A DNA stretch of 64,000 nucleotides from Acephala macrosclerotiorum (lineage: Eukaryota; Ascomycota; Leotiomycetes; Helotiales; Mollisiaceae): the NCBI GenBank assembly GCA_014904845.1, contig MU119220.1, positions 248,001-312,000 on the forward strand, given 5' to 3'. The notes below the pieces were generated by a model. The model worked only from the letters and a program-made list of their open reading frames with translations, was not told the origin of the DNA and did not search any database. Below are positions 1-12,588 of the stretch, in pieces (position 1 is the stretch's first letter; each line of letters opens with the position of its first letter). The position numbers were made by a program, and so were the translations under genes.

Positions 1-1
1 A

Positions 2-734
2 ACAAAACAGATCCGGCAGTCGTCCAGAGATCTTGAAGAGCTAATTTGTTGCAGTGTAATTTTCAGTCACTGGACCAAAATGCTTGACCTGATCGCAAAG
101 GCCCTAACACAGCATGGCTTTCGATTCCAGAGAATAGACGGCCAGAGCAGCCTACAGCAGCGGAATGTGGCGATACAGCAATTCAATGAAGACCCAGCCT
201 TTACTGTCATGCTTGCTAGTATTGGAAGCGCAGGAGAAGGGTAAGATTATATACCGTTTCTCATTTTTACGGGTTTCAGTTCTTGCAACTATCCATTGTC
301 TCATTTGATACTGATAGAGTTTTGACCTCCAGAGTGGACCTAACGACTGCAAACCATGTACACCTGGTTGAACCTCACTGGAGCCCAATGGCCGAAGCCC
401 AGGCCGTAGATCGTATCCATAGAATAGGGCAAACCCGAGATGTCACAGTAACAAGATACATTGCTAGCAACACGATTGAGACGGTATGTTCTCCCTGAGT
501 GCGCAGCTGAAGCTCGCGGAGTCCAGTGTTGGGGTTTCAAATTGCTAGAGTTCTACACGAAACTGCGAAACTAACTAGAACTAGTACATCCAGTGGGTTC
601 AGCAGGACAAATTGAGACTCATAAACAGCTCACTTGACTCAGCCGAAGTTCTGCAGAGCGATGTTGATAATGCACGGTTGAAGGTGAAGAATCCTGTTAC
701 GACTTGCAATTTGGTAGAGCTAACTCGCGAGTAG
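2..734 (+). CDS. SNF2-family helicase, C-terminal part (partial)
   Basis: This is the 3' end of a gene that begins before the window. Three exons read in one frame: up to 240, 333-483 and 585-734 (stop TAG). Introns 241-332 and 484-584 have GTAAG/GTATG donors, and the second has a CTAAC branch point. Exon 1 carries the helicase C-domain: FSHWTKML, then a DGQ motif, then GSAGEG, which splices onto VDLTTA. Exon 2 has the diagnostic motif VI of SNF2 ATPases (QAVDRIHRIGQ). These enzymes use ATP to translocate on DNA and remodel chromatin; the RAD5/HLTF-like branch is plausible but unproven without the N-terminus. The tail after motif VI is about 80 residues. The family assignment is firm; the subfamily is inference. 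Confidence 0.9.
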
Positions 735-1162
735 ACGTTGCAAAAGGCATTGGATGTATCAAATCAATAAGAGTTTACACAGTAATTCCTTGTATGTATG
801 TTTGTAGGTAGCCAAATTTTAAGACACTCAAAATCCAATTTAAAAAAGATCTAAATTGATTCTGCAGCGCACTTGCAGCCGCCTGCAAGTTACGAACCAG
901 AGTGGAGGTTAGAATTATCACCAGATTGCTTACCGGATTATCGCTAGAATTTGTAAGGAGTCTTGAGTATAGGTCTTGCAAGTATCGTACTCATATCAAT
1001 GTTATCAAACAGAGGTTGTATGTAGATCGGAGCTAGGGTTAACAACAGTTTCTTAAACTAGCTAGGGAGGATGACAGGAGGATAGAAGTCTTTACTAGCT
1101 GATTACATGAGCGCAGTACCATCAATCTCCCGTGCATAGAAGTCTACAAAGCCACTTGCAAT
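735..1162. other. intergenic, no gene seen
   Basis: Moderately AT-rich spacer between two converging genes (helicase on +, NACHT gene on -). Short open frames here have no recognisable motif. It probably holds both 3' UTRs. Confidence 0.6.
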
Positions 1163-4100
1163 TTACTCTTCTGTCTTTTCCGTTTTAGTCTTTTCCTTTT
1201 TAGTCTTTTCGACTAGATCATCCCATGTCACTCCCAACCACTTCGAAATACTTTTTGCGCCTGCCTCATCTTCGATTCTTCTGATCTTGCTGCCAAGACG
1301 TGGAATAGAAACCGCAAATGCTGCCGGATCAGCACCCATGCCGAGAAGATACTTCACTAACTCGGCAGCCTCGGGTGTATTGTGCATTATAGCGTGATGG
1401 AGTGGCGTCAAGTACCGAGGACTGCGCCTGTGGTTCACTGAAGCTCCGGCGTCAATCAGATACTTCGCCATTTTCACTGAACAACATGTCATTGAGACAT
1501 TCACAAGTGCATCTCCAAGATACACCCGTGTAAGATTTTTGGCCAAGTTCAACCTCTCCCATACTAACAGAATGAATGTCTCATTACCTGGATCCGCCCT
1601 GGCGGCTTTGAGGAAGTTTGGCTGTGTATAGCGGTTGCCAAACGGAACAGCACTTTTACGGGACGTAGACCCCTTCCACGATTCAAACTCGGCGTCGACA
1701 TTCATTTCCCAATCCAGGCGGAATTCTTCGCATTTGGATTTCAGTACTTCTGAAAGAATCGATGAGTAAGTTTCGCTTCGAGAAGCACGGAGTATATGCC
1801 TAAAAGTTTCAATATTGTTCCCTTGGATGGCAGCGACGAGCATTCTATTAAGTTGACCAATGTTTTTGGAAAACGATTGAGACAAATCGGCCACAGCGTT
1901 CTCGGAAACCGGTTTAAGCAACTCGACCATAGCTGTAGATCCGGAACCAGCAGCTAATATAATCAGTGCTTCTTTTACCTCATATCCGAATTTAGCAAAT
2001 CGAGGAAGAAGGCTTCTACATGGTTCGACTTTGTCAGCTCTGACAAGGTCGAATAGAAGCGGTTGTATTTCGTCCTCATCGAGGTTTTGCGGGAACCAAT
2101 TTGTCTTTTTTCCCTCTTGGTGGTATTGCTCCCAGTGGTGGTCTCTCATCTTTCGAGACAGAAACCCCTGGGAATATGGGCAATCGGACCTGCTGCACTT
2201 CCATGGACGTTCATGATGTTTCTGATGCGAGTTTCGAGCGGATTTAGTGAGGAACCCATGGCGGCTAAAGGAACAGCCCAAGAAGCTGCATTTGAATGGT
2301 CGTGGACCGGTGTGTCTCTGGATCGCAGCGCAGTGACAGTCCTCTTTATGGTGTGCACCACTTCCACAAAGCAATTGGTCAAATTCGTCATACAGGCGGA
2401 TAGAGGTACGTGTTATAGTCAGGGGGTCGAGACTGATCCATGAGGTTTCTTTGTTTGTCAGATATACCGCCATTTTGAGGGTTCAAATTGTGGTGTCTAC
2501 TAACCCTTACGTTTGTCATATTCACCTTCAGAGCACTTTTTTTGGAAGTTTGCAATTTTGCAAAGCATCTCATGTATATCTGGATGGTCCGATTTGAACG
2601 AAAGTTGGCCCAGAATTTGTGTGGGAGGTGATATGGTGTCGCTAATGAATTCATCACTGCTTCTCTTCTCAATGAACATTCGAAGGAGGATGATGAGATG
2701 ACTCGGTTGAGTTGTCGATTTAGCCAAGCGAGTGTACTGTTCTACCAGCTCAAGCCACATGGTGACAGAATATTCGTGAAGTCGATACATTCCCGCGAGT
2801 ATATTTTCGCGTAGTTCGTCGTCTGATAAGTCTGTATCGTGATGTCTTTGACAAAGATACTGGATACAACATGTCGCTAGACTGAGAGCGGCATCCGAAA
2901 TATCGATAACGCTGGAAAGATGTGGACTAAAGATGTATCTAAGAAATATTAGAGCCCCGTTGCCATTTTTATCTCTAACGGTTCACTTACTCTCTCGCCG
3001 TAAAGTGGACGAATTGCACATAATCATCGACCACTTCTAGGATTGGGCCACAAACCCGAACAGGATTGAGCCTGGCAATCACTCTTACATCGCCTTCGAT
3101 ATCATCCATCCTAACAGTCAGGGCTTGTTCAATCTCCTGAATGGTTAGAGGCGTCAAGGAGCTGCCAATCCATCCCAAGAGCTTCCGAGCTTTGTCTCTT
3201 AGAGCCGGAGGATTCAGACTGTTGATCCGCTCCAAGATCCTAGCGTATCTATGCTGAAGTCAGCAAGCGTTATCAAGTATGCAGTATATAGTTTATATAG
3301 CCTTACGCGTCATTCAAAGTCTCTGGGAGAACTTGGAGTTCATTGCGAATCGTGGTCATATCATCTAGATGTTCAATGCTGCTCAAAACAACCTTTGCGT
3401 AAAGAAACATGCCTTTCCTATTTTAGTGCTCGTTCATGGGTGAAAGAAATTAGGCGTCCGGAGACTGGATACGTACCATTTGCCTTCGATGATAATGGCG
3501 CCAGCAACCCGGTGATTTCAGTGCGAGCTTCAGGTAGAAAGTCTCGTGATAGAAACCACGCCTGGACTCGGCGATTTATAAAAGCCTGGATGCTTCCTGC
3601 GTTTCGATTATCTATGCGAATTTCGACAACTTTATCGCGAAGAATAGCGTGAATGTCATCTTCTGTTCTGGAACTAATGAGAATTTTGGCCTCGTCACAG
3701 TTATTTGACAACTCTAGAAGACGCTGCAAGAGCCTAGCTCGTTCAACTTCATCAATTTCGTCAAGTCCGTCGATAACAATGAAGACTGGCCCGGCTGTGC
3801 TAAGCAGTGCGGTCAGAAGTTCCACAGCTTTTTTCAGGTCTCGCTTTAGCTCTTTGGCAGTAGACTGACAAAGGATTGCCTGTAAATCATCGTCATCTGA
3901 TGTGAGCTGGAATATCAATGAGTGAACAATTGATAGAGCAGATAAGCTATCACAAAAGTTGTAGCTGAGGAAAACAAAGAGGGTTCGGCCCTGAGTTAAT
4001 GCTTGATCGATAGCGGTGCTCGAAAGGTAAGTCTTTCCTAAACATCATATCAGGAAGATATAAAAGGAATGACGCTCTGCTGTAATGAACATACCTGCTC

Positions 4101-5026
4101 CAGGTATTCCTTGGAGCCATATGGGCTTTGCTGGCTTCTGGGACTCTTTGAGCCATTTGGTGAACGTGGCATCTCTCAGAAGCCATCTCCCCGTGCCCTC
4201 GCATATCCGACCACGGATTCTGTCGAGCTGCTCCTCATACGTCCTTGGAGAAATGGCCTCCTTGATGGCATTGTACTCTTGTCGTCGATGAGATCGCTCG
4301 GTTCTCTCGAAATGCTCTAGAGCTTCAAGCCGAGCCTTATGTTCTTCGCGGATGTGCTCTAACCGAACTTCATTCCTCATGAGAAAGGTGTGCCGTTCGA
4401 TATGTGACATAACGACCTGTATCTTATCCCGTTGTTTTGGCCACATTGCTTCGAATATAATTCTCCAGCCTTACACAATTGTCAAGGTCAGATATATCTG
4501 CCCATGAACGGATGAGGCCGTGAAACTTACGGGATAGGCTGAAGAACTTCAGCGCGATGACATAGATGTCAAGGATGTCCTGGAAAAAGAGTGCAAGGAC
4601 GTCTTTCATTTGCTCATTATTGCCGAAAAGCTTCATGACGTCCGTGAATTCTGGCAACAAGTCACCGATATCTGCAATGGTTTTGGCTAATTCATCTAAG
4701 GACTGCTTCAAAATACTAGTCCATTGAAGAAGCAGTTTGATAGGTCCCCAAATAAGTGCCAGGATATCTGGCTTTACTTGCACAAACATCTCTATGGCAC
4801 CCACGTAGCCTCGTAGACGTTCCAGGAAGGGTCCGATTTTGGACATGTGCCGCATGTGTCCATTCTTTGCTTGCTCTGCCTGAAGCTTATCTGTGATATC
4901 GTAAACTTGGTCAATCGTGGTCGTTTGCAAGATCTCACTGTACAGATTGTCGTCTTTGAGATTTGCCTTGAAGTCGCGAATGGATTTTTCAAAGACCAAT
5001 TGGATTGGGTCGTATGGGGGGCCCAT
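1163..5026 (-). CDS. NACHT-type STAND NTPase with C2H2 fingers and ankyrin repeats
   Basis: Seven exons join in one frame: 5026-4531, 4469-4095, 4037-3477, 3412-3307, 3248-2991, 2938-2511 and 2448-1163. They give 3510 bp (1169 aa), all introns 52-64 bp GT-AG. Order: a helical N-terminal domain (DUF7708-like, about residues 1-210); NACHT with Walker A GIPGAGKT split by intron 2 and Walker B FIVIDGLDEID, then SSR (sensor); winged-helix/helical region; C2H2-like finger cluster with the linkers HTGPRPFKC and HERPWKC; and C-terminal ankyrin repeats (AKYLIDAGASVN, TPLHHAI). Fungal proteins of this plan are NLR-like and thought to act in non-self recognition or programmed cell death; the ligand is unknown. 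I chose the ATG at 5026 because an in-frame leader upstream would need a splice with a mismatched phase. The gene has no lesion, unlike the second STAND gene at 12.6 kb. Confidence 0.9.
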
Positions 5027-5434
5027 TGTCCCGTCTTTGCGGAGCCGGTGAAGGAGAAGCAATATGTCAGCAAGGAAGCAATGCGATAACTAAGATGCGA
5101 TAGCTGGAATACTAGGAATAAATACATCGAGTCGCGCTTGTTCGCTTGTGCATCAACGATGCTCTGCTTCGTGCTAGTAGACCGCAGGGTGTGGCTCAGA
5201 CCTCCCCCCCCTTCAGCTTTGAGGGCTGACAAGAGCCTGATTTCGCCCACCAGTGGTCCTTCAGGCCGGGGGTATTCCTTAGGCTGTGCCCAAGGCTACT
5301 CCCAAGGCTGCCCATCATAGCCCGTTTCTGATAGCGACAATCGCGATCACGCCCGCCACGAGTCAATTCTAAGCAATGCAACAACAGTATGCATAATAAA
5401 GCGATTTGCCGAGCGCACGTTTCGTTTGTCTACT

Positions 5435-5585
5435 CCTACAGGCCCTATTAAATGTTAATGAGCAATGACCAGTGTTTAACTAGATATAGTAAAACACCGC
5501 GATTTCGAACAGATGATTGGTCTAGCCACCCCTTAGAGACACGACCACAATCACCTCAGAATTAACATTTAAAAGGCCCTGTAGG
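5435..5585. repeat. MITE-like inverted-repeat element
   Basis: A 151-bp unit is bounded by 25-bp inverted repeats. The left arm 5435-5459 starts CCTACAGGCCC and ends AAATGTTAAT; the right arm 5561-5585 is its reverse complement with two mismatches. The body of about 100 bp has no ORF. Inferred to be a small non-autonomous TIR element. The arms may extend a few bases outward (TACT on one side, TAGT on the other), so no target duplication could be fixed. Confidence 0.5.
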
Positions 5586-5811
5586 TAGTAAACCGTTTTC
5601 TTGTTCCGAATTGGAAAAAGCACGGCCTTCTCAAGTTGTTGAATCACGTGTAATACAGAAGTTGGTAGATGCAAAATGGCAGAAATTGATCACAGGTCAG
5701 CGGAATACAGTACCTCGATTTCAAGGGCACGCCTGAACCCATTCCACGTTCCTACCTCCCAGTTTCACTCGCTGCTAGAACCAAAGTCGTATTTTGTTTC
5801 TCGGATTAATT

Positions 5812-5975
5812 GCAATTTTAACGAAGACAATATTAAAAATAATAAATTAAAAACTAATAATTTTTTCTTAAAATTTTTTTTATATAAAATATATTAATTA
5901 ATTATATTTAATAATATATATAATTATTTTTTAAAATACGATTTAATCAAAAACTTTTATAAAATTTAAATAAAT
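5812..5975. other. short AT-rich pocket
   Basis: A stretch of almost pure A/T resembling the large AT block at 14-23 kb in composition. Probably a remnant of a RIP-mutated repeat, but too short to type. Confidence 0.5.
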
Positions 5976-6169
5976 TCAAGTGCTTATAGTGCGCAATATA
6001 CTAGTTTACGAGCCTTTGTTTAAAATGGCAATTTGTTTTCAACCTTCAGCTCTTCGGTCAGCCTCACCGATCACATGTTTCCCACAGTCGAAAGCCTCGC
6101 CTGTCGATAGATGGCTTTCGTCAGAAGTTCTTCCTGGTACCATAATCGACCATTTAACAAGGTGACCAG

Positions 6170-8619
6170 ATGGATCCCACAATTGTTGTCCGCGACTTTG
6201 CTGACACGGCTCCTGCTCGAGCTCCGAGGCAAATCACTAGATTCACGTGGGAGCCGCGCCCCGCTATTCCACAACTTGCGGCCTCACCCAGAGACGAACT
6301 TCCTCCAGTTCCCTTTAGAGATTGCCGTATTTCCTTTGCGATTGATATTTCCCAAAGCACTAGAGGATCTATTCTCGCCGAAGAGTGCGCTTTCATCCGG
6401 AATTTTACGGGGGGCTTGTCTCCGGAAGCAAAAGAATTTGTGCGAGTGCTACCTTGGGATGAAATTTCGCACAAGTTCATCACAGTTGAGGAGCTTGAGA
6501 AAATTGACCCTGGAGGAAGGACAGACCCGAATGTCCTTCTAAGGAACAAAGAGCAAATCGATTTATTGCAGGCTAGTCAGCTTTGGTTTCTCTTGACAGA
6601 CGGCGAGATTGTTCCAAACACTGTTCGCAGGTTTGCTTTCAACATCAATTCTCGAAGTCTTCACGGAACAGCTTGCGTGATTGTTATCTTTGGGAAACGC
6701 CCTGCAAAGCCGATCCTCTGCAACGTCTCTGTTGGAATTTCTGTTTTCGCCGTCACGCCGAATTGCTTGTTCATCTTCCACGACGTCGAGACACATACCG
6801 CTTATGTACTTCAATGCAAAGGTTGCTTCAACGTTTTACTCCCGAGCGGCTTGGTGGAGATCAAACTAGGCAGTACCACCGAATGGAGGGATATTCCTAT
6901 TCTGAATTATCTCGACCTCTTTCGGACTGAAGTTCCACCTCCGACTAAGCTAGATGTCAATCAGATTCAGTTGCAATCTGGCAGGAAGATTGATCTCGAG
7001 GACCTTTACCAAGGAAGAGTAAGCAAAGAGATCCAGGATGAGATACTACGAAATGACGACAACCTCAAATCCGTGATCTTGGTCGCTACAACTCGAGGCC
7101 AGAATCGAGATATCCATGATTGGATCGCCGCTCGTCGAGATACCTTCGCTGACCTTGTCAACGTTCCAAGGCAGGATATCGATGGGAGAGCTACTTCCCT
7201 TGTCAAGGAAGTAATTGAAGCGTTGCAGAGCAAGGGAAGCAATTCTACTGGATTCGACTACAAAAAGGCCGCCCTGCTAGCGCAGCCCATGAAGAAAATT
7301 GGGGGGCATTCAAACGCTCGGTTGAATCGCGAGAACGGAACGCCGCCCAGAGAGGCACTGTTATTGACGACAGCCTAGCTCGATTGGATCTTATTGAACG
7401 CCTAGGCCCGGCTAATTCAGAGTGTATGAGTCCTGTATCACCGGGTGGATATCACCAGGGATCAGCACCCCAGGTGATTGAACAAGGACCTTGCTCAAAG
7501 TTGCTATTCCCTAAGGGCTATCTTCTTGAAGGCTTTGGGTTTGGAAGACAGCCAGTTTATAGATGTCGTCTTTGCAGGAGCAGCCCGTCCCACTTCGCAG
7601 TTATGCTGGAACGTCCTCCAGAGGGAGACCATACGCCAGGTTTCCCACGAACACAGAGCCGAACCGAAGTGGCATTTCCTTTTGCACTAGGAAATTTTCG
7701 AGAAACAGATATTATATCACGTCTTGTGCTTTGCGCACCGTGTTCGGTTCTAGCTGTTGAATATGGTTATTCGCCTGATGGGAAACCTCTTCTAGGAGCT
7801 CTGGTCTTTGGTGATCGACTTTCGGCTTCCAGTAGCATCAACAGACAGACTTGGCTTTCGAATATCGATAGAGCGCTAGATAGAAGATTTAGTCACGAAT
7901 GTCTTCTTCAGGTACTCCTGGCCATCTTGTATGCCAAAAAAGACCAAGCTTTCTCCACCGATCCGATCCTCGCAGGCGTGCTCGACATTGCTTGCAACAC
8001 ATTACAAGCTGATCTCCAGATTCTGTACGAAGCTGGTAATCATCATTGGACTGGACGGGCTAGTGATGTCATTCGTCATTATCTCTCGATCGGGATTGCG
8101 AGTCCGGGATGTGATTTTCTCAACCATCCTGTTGACTCCTTCGTCTTGATGATTCGCATGGCTTCAAACCTTGGAACGGAACCAAGAGCCAAGGCCCTGT
8201 TTTATCGTCTAATACTCCACATCATTGAACACGGCCATGCATTGCAAGACACCGACTCTGGACTCATCGCGGCTGAGTACTCCGCTCATTTGCGGTCTAG
8301 GATCTCCGAAGAGGGCGGTATCACCGAAATAACGCGTAAACCACTACTTTTGGAAACACTATGTGATAAATATCTGATAGATGAAGAAGCTTTGAGGATC
8401 TTTAGGGGCGCCCTGGATCTGTTCGCCATGATCGAAAGAGAATGCGGAGTGGCGATTTGTTTGTTTATATGCTTGTTCCACGCCGTAAACACAACACCGA
8501 AGGAACCTCGACAGATTCTGCATTGGTTCTGTATGAGACCGGAGATGAATGTTTATTTCGCCGTACCGTGGGATATTCACGAATACCAGAGCAGGATCAT
8601 TTGGGAGAGCTTGACATGA
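6170..8619 (+). CDS. vWA-domain protein, one-base frameshift
   Basis: Two abutting open frames (402 and 411 codons) form one protein of about 816 codons once one missing base is allowed near 7295-7306. Frame 2 reads up to the run AAGAAAATTGGGGGGCATTC; from there frame -1 reads on naturally (...RSVESRERNAAQRGTVIDD...). The N-half has a von Willebrand A fold: metal-site DISQS at about residue 60, a conserved T, then FLLTDGE. vWA domains bind protein partners through a metal ion. The C-half (about 400 aa) is alpha-helical and I do not recognise it. No intron is needed. The start ATG follows ACCAG and is the first Met of the frame. The break sits in A4/G6 homopolymers, so it may be a sequencing error rather than a dead gene. 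Confidence 0.75.
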
Positions 8620-8693
8620 CGTTTATTTCGACTATCTCCCTCGACTCCCTAAACCACAGAGCCTCCATTCGACGGAATGGCAAGGCTTCTTGT

Positions 8694-10774
8694 CTACGGA
8701 TTAATTCGTCCTGTCGCTCCCCTACCTAATTTTCGAGCTTGTTCTCTGTGTCTCCAATATATATAGAAGGCGAAGGCGGCAATAGTCGATGGGATTGTAC
8801 AAACGAGCCAGATCCAGCACGTTCGAGGACTGTCGGAAAGCGCCGAATTAAAGAAAGGCATGGAAAGAAGTGTCTGGAAGCTTTTAGTCATTATTCATTT
8901 GTCTAATCCAGGGAATTTTCATACCGCAAAAGAAGTTCCAGGAAGGAAAAACATAGTCGTGATTGCAATCTACCTAGTCAGCAATGAAATACTTCAAGGT
9001 CTGATTGAAAGCGCTAACTGTCTTCATCGCAACACTGTCTTGCTTCATTTCCTCCGATAGTTTGATTGAGTATTCTGCAATTTTCTTGGAGCTTTTGGCT
9101 TCGTCCTGAGTGGCGATAAGAATAGCGTGCATTCTTTCTCCGTTGGCCACCATTCTTCTATCGTTTGTTATTTGTATGCAATTGAAAAGCTAGGAACCTT
9201 TCAGCGTCGGCTTCGTCAAACATGGGACTACCAGTCGAATGATCCCTCGCAATGCTTCACTCTACAAATCGAAAAGATCGAAGACAGGCAATGTGATGAG
9301 ACTAAGGTTGACTGACCAACGCCAGATTGTTTTGCACCTTTGCGACCAACTCCAGCAAAAAGGCTCTGATCTGCTTCAGATGCGACTCAATCTGTTCAAA
9401 GCCCTCAGATGAGGTATCGTCAGGTTTGTCTACCGTGCGTCTTCTAGCTTTCTTCCTCTCGCAATAGGTCCGGTGCTGCCTGATGATATCATGCCATGTT
9501 TCCTGGACCGATTCAAGTTCAGTATTATATCTTTGAAGATGCGCAGCAACCGCGTGCAGTGCTCTGTTGAGAACCCCCAACGCATTGACTTGTGCGTCAT
9601 TATCAATGGCTTCTTGGAGTCGCCGTTCCTGCGATCTAGGATAGTTAGAAAAAGTCCATTCATGATTCATTAGGCGGTTGATGCGACGATTGCGAAGACT
9701 TACATATACCATCAACTGCTCATTGACACTATCTAGCGCATTTGTCCACCACCGCAGCGCACTTGTGAAATAGATACAATGTACATCAAAAGGTCGATTT
9801 TGTGTATCCGATCCAGTACTGATGTCCCAAGCTTCTTTGATTCTTTTTTTCGGCTCCAGCGCTGCTCTGCTCCATCGTCCATCCATGAAACTCACGGCAA
9901 CGGTGATCATTGACTTGCCATCAGCACTATATCTGGAAAACACCGCGATCTGACTCCCGCGAATGTCAATTTCAATATCGGAGAGATGCAGTAAATAATG
10001 AAAAGGGTTCATTTGATTACTCCCGGTGGTACTTCCTTCATGTTCTTTGGCCTTGTCGTTACATTTGTACTGGACACGCACGGGGAGGATATACCACAAC
10101 TCATACAGTTTATCTTTCCCACAATTGGCACCTCTAGTGAAAAATCCTCGTCCACTTGGAAGGTGATATCGGGAAAGAGCGTATATGAAAGAGACAGGTA
10201 GATGTAGACTGGAGGACAAAATGCGGAAGGCCTGGCTTGACATCCTGAGCATAGATGAATCCGGGGGTATTGGTGCGCGTTTCGAAAGGACTAGGAATCG
10301 ATTGATGAGCCTGTAAGATCGATCATTAGCACGAGTATTGGAGTAGAGCAGGGCTGTGTCATCTCACAGGACATGGTGTCCAATATCAACATGCTATCAT
10401 TCATATCAGCATTTTTTTCCAGCAACTATTCAAACGGAATACCTACCTCAAGTGATTTCGGAAGAACATCACAGTTTAAGTTCGATTCTGAGGATCCTAG
10501 GTAGAATGAGCCAAATATGAAATTTACAAAGCCATCGGTTACCAATACCACCCCCGCTGAGCCCTTTACTCAGCAAACATACGGCAGTCTCATTTGACAA
10601 TGTACTCGACTCAAAATCTTTCAATGCACTGAGTATCTCCTTCGCATTGTCGCTATAGATTCATTTAGATTCTGTCAAGTTCAAAGGCAGCGACAAAACT
10701 CACAAGGCTGGCGTGTAATCCGTTGACCTAGACAACCATTCCTGGTTGATATCTCCCATCGTAACGTCGCTCAT
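8694..10774 (-). CDS. CorA-like two-helix membrane protein
   Basis: Nine exons join cleanly: 10774-10704, 10652-10549, 10496-10447, a 26-bp exon 10393-10368, 10310-9704, 9628-9317, 9189-9019, 8969-8925 and 8873-8694. They give 1566 bp (521 aa). Introns are 49-127 bp; the donor of intron 2 (GTATTG) and that of the 9018 intron (GTTAGC) are non-standard but phases fit. The C-terminus has the CorA-like end seen in many fungal accessory proteins: a coiled stretch (ESHLKQIRAFL, EYSIKLSEEMKQDSVAM), then helix 1 KTIAITTMFFLPGTSFA and SMPFF, then helix 2 around CWIWLVCTIPS and a basic tail. Transport of a metal ion is not shown; the GMN signature of true CorA is absent. The start at MSDVTMGD is the simplest choice; an ATG at 11009 could begin an upstream exon but needs a poor donor (GTCCCT). 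Confidence 0.8.
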
Positions 10775-11302
10775 CCCTTCATCATGCTTCTTTCCAGACA
10801 ACGCTACAAAAGCAAAATAGTGTCTCGGAAATGGAAGTTTGTGCCCAGTTGGAAACAAACGGCATCACGAAGTAATTGAGGCTGTCGAGGGACCCTTGCA
10901 ACTCAGCCACAATCAAACAGATCAGATGCTCTACTGTGCCAAAGTGGCCAATTTTGGCGAATTCACCAACACCAAAATCTATACCGCGAAACTTTCCCTC
11001 AAGACGCATCCATATTGATTAAATTTTGAAAATAGGTGCGCAAGATTCGTAAGAATAAGGGAGTTTCTGCAAACTTGAGAGAAAGGAAAAAGTTGATTTT
11101 CTCATGGTACCAGACTCATTTTCTGGTGATGGTGCCTGCGCCAAACCAGCCCACTTATTTATTTCGGCACCGTAGAGCAGGTGCAAGTCACAGCCTCGCA
11201 CGCTGCTGTGAACGTCTGCAGACCTTCAATACATAACCGTCTCCGAATCTTTTGGTGGCTAGGGTGCAATGGAAGTTCTTTGACCTTTAGCATCAAGATC
11301 AG
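10775..11302. promoter_or_regulatory. divergent upstream region
   Basis: Lies between the start of the CorA-like gene (-) and the Ser/Pro-rich gene (+). The minus strand has a 76-codon open frame at 11009-10782 that reads like protein (MRLEGKFRGIDF...) and may be an alternative first exon of the CorA-like gene. No promoter motif stood out. Confidence 0.4.
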
Positions 11303-12182
11303 ATGAGTGTCACTAGGGTTCAAACCACTGCGCCAGCCCCACGATACAAGGAATCTTTCCCTGCAAGTTGGATTCTGTCGACTGCGACATCAAGAGCCAT
11401 CAACAGGTCTGCGAACGAGGATACTGCAGGTGGTACGATAAGTCCATCTCTCAAACTGATCTCTGAATGAAATTGCTCTCCGGAATTTGACAAACTAACA
11501 CGCACAGGCTCTAATGTAGCTTCCGACAGAGTCAGGGAGAGTTTGCATCCCGCAGCCCTATTTCTGCATCAGGCGGGTCTTGCGACACCCAGCACTCCTA
11601 TTGATACTACCAGCGACACGAGTCCGAAACGACGAGAGACATCAAACACGGATACAGGTCGTGAGGAGACAAACAGCCAGGCATCAATCTCGTCTGCGGC
11701 AGGTAATAGTGCTCCAGAGCCTCGACGTGCCCCGCGCTTTCGCACAGCTGTGAAGAAGTTCCTACCCAAATTCGAATCCGAAGGGTCCATGGTCAAGCAT
11801 AAGCCCGCGAATTCTAAAACAGTGGAATCCACCTCATTCGCATCGCCACTCAAGTCTAATTCCCCAGGCACTACCCTCACACTTCGCATTCAAATGGCCT
11901 GATAACCCCGCAATCTCTCAGCAGCCAACTTCAGGATTATATACGGTGCCCGAAGGAGCGCCAAATCAACTCACAGCAGATTTATTGGGCCGAACCACTA
12001 GAACCGTCCGTCAAACCAATTATCCTGACGCTGGATCCAATCATAGGGTCGGCAGTTTGACGGCTCAGAATTCCGCTGAGCCAATGACAGCTAGTTCAGG
12101 GATTTCTTCGAGGAGTTCGACCTATGGGGATGTGCCGTCGAGGATACCGAGATTTCAGAAAGGATATTCACCTATGTCATGA
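11303..12182 (+). CDS. Ser/Pro/Thr-rich protein of unknown function
   Basis: Exon 1 11303-11432 starts MSVTRVQTTAPAP. Intron 11433-11507 has donor GTACGA, branch CTAAC and acceptor CACAG, and joins G|GC in frame. Exon 2 runs from 11508, and a second intron ending at 11867 (TTCCCCAG; donor at 11792 or 11822, both phase 0) links it to the last exon, 11868-12182 (stop TGA). Without that second splice the frame breaks at a CCCC run, so a one-base insertion is the alternative. The product (about 225 aa) is low-complexity, with a basic patch (PRRAPRFRTAVKKFLPKF) and no domain I can name. Probably disordered. It is transcribed away from the CorA-like gene. Confidence 0.55.
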
Positions 12183-12588
12183 TATTATTGATTTTGAAGG
12201 GAAGAAAAGGATGCAGAGGTATTCACACACGAAGAATTCAATTAGTCAAATACGCTGTGCATATGTGGATTTATGTTGATCGCTTTTGAAAATCACAAAT
12301 GCCTGCTTTCTTAAGTCTTCAAAGTTGCTTAGTCTAGAGTTATGGCCATTTGGTATGGAAAGTCAGCCACGACGGCAGAATTGCATGCCTAGCTACACAC
12401 CCCTATTGCCACATGCAGGCGCTGCACACCGAGAGTCCACTGATTGTCAATACCTACCCGTGATCATGCAAGCCTCAAACTGCTAAACATGTGGTGAGGC
12501 TGTGCGCCAAGGTCATAGTGGGCTGATGAGCGGTAAGGAGGACACCTTTCATCTCGATGCAATCCAAGAGAGTCATCTTTCCTCGAGG
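12183..12588. other. intergenic
   Basis: Between the Ser/Pro-rich gene and the second STAND gene, both on +. The open frame of the STAND N-terminus extends back to 12502 but the family-typical start is the ATG at 12589. Nothing else seen. Confidence 0.5.

Larger units (their letters stand above)
5027..6169. other. intergenic between divergent genes
   Basis: Contains the promoter side of the NACHT gene and the vWA gene, a small inverted-repeat element (5435-5585) and an AT-rich pocket (5812-5975). A short tandem CCCAAGGCTRCTCCCAAGGCTG lies near 5288-5311. No coding region was recognised. Confidence 0.55.

Noticed and set aside
7290..7310. Programmed -1 ribosomal frameshift in the vWA gene
   Set aside because: The G6 run preceded by ATT does not give an X-XXY-YYZ heptamer in the zero frame; a lost base in a homopolymer is simpler.
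10500..10548. Frameshift in the CorA-like gene at GGTATTGGTAACC
   Set aside because: A 52-bp intron (10548-10497) with acceptor CTACCTAG restores the frame and matches the gene's other intron sizes.
11860..11868. Frameshift at the CCCC run of the Ser/Pro-rich gene
   Set aside because: An intron ending at this TTCCCCAG with a phase-0 donor explains it, though an insertion is not excluded.
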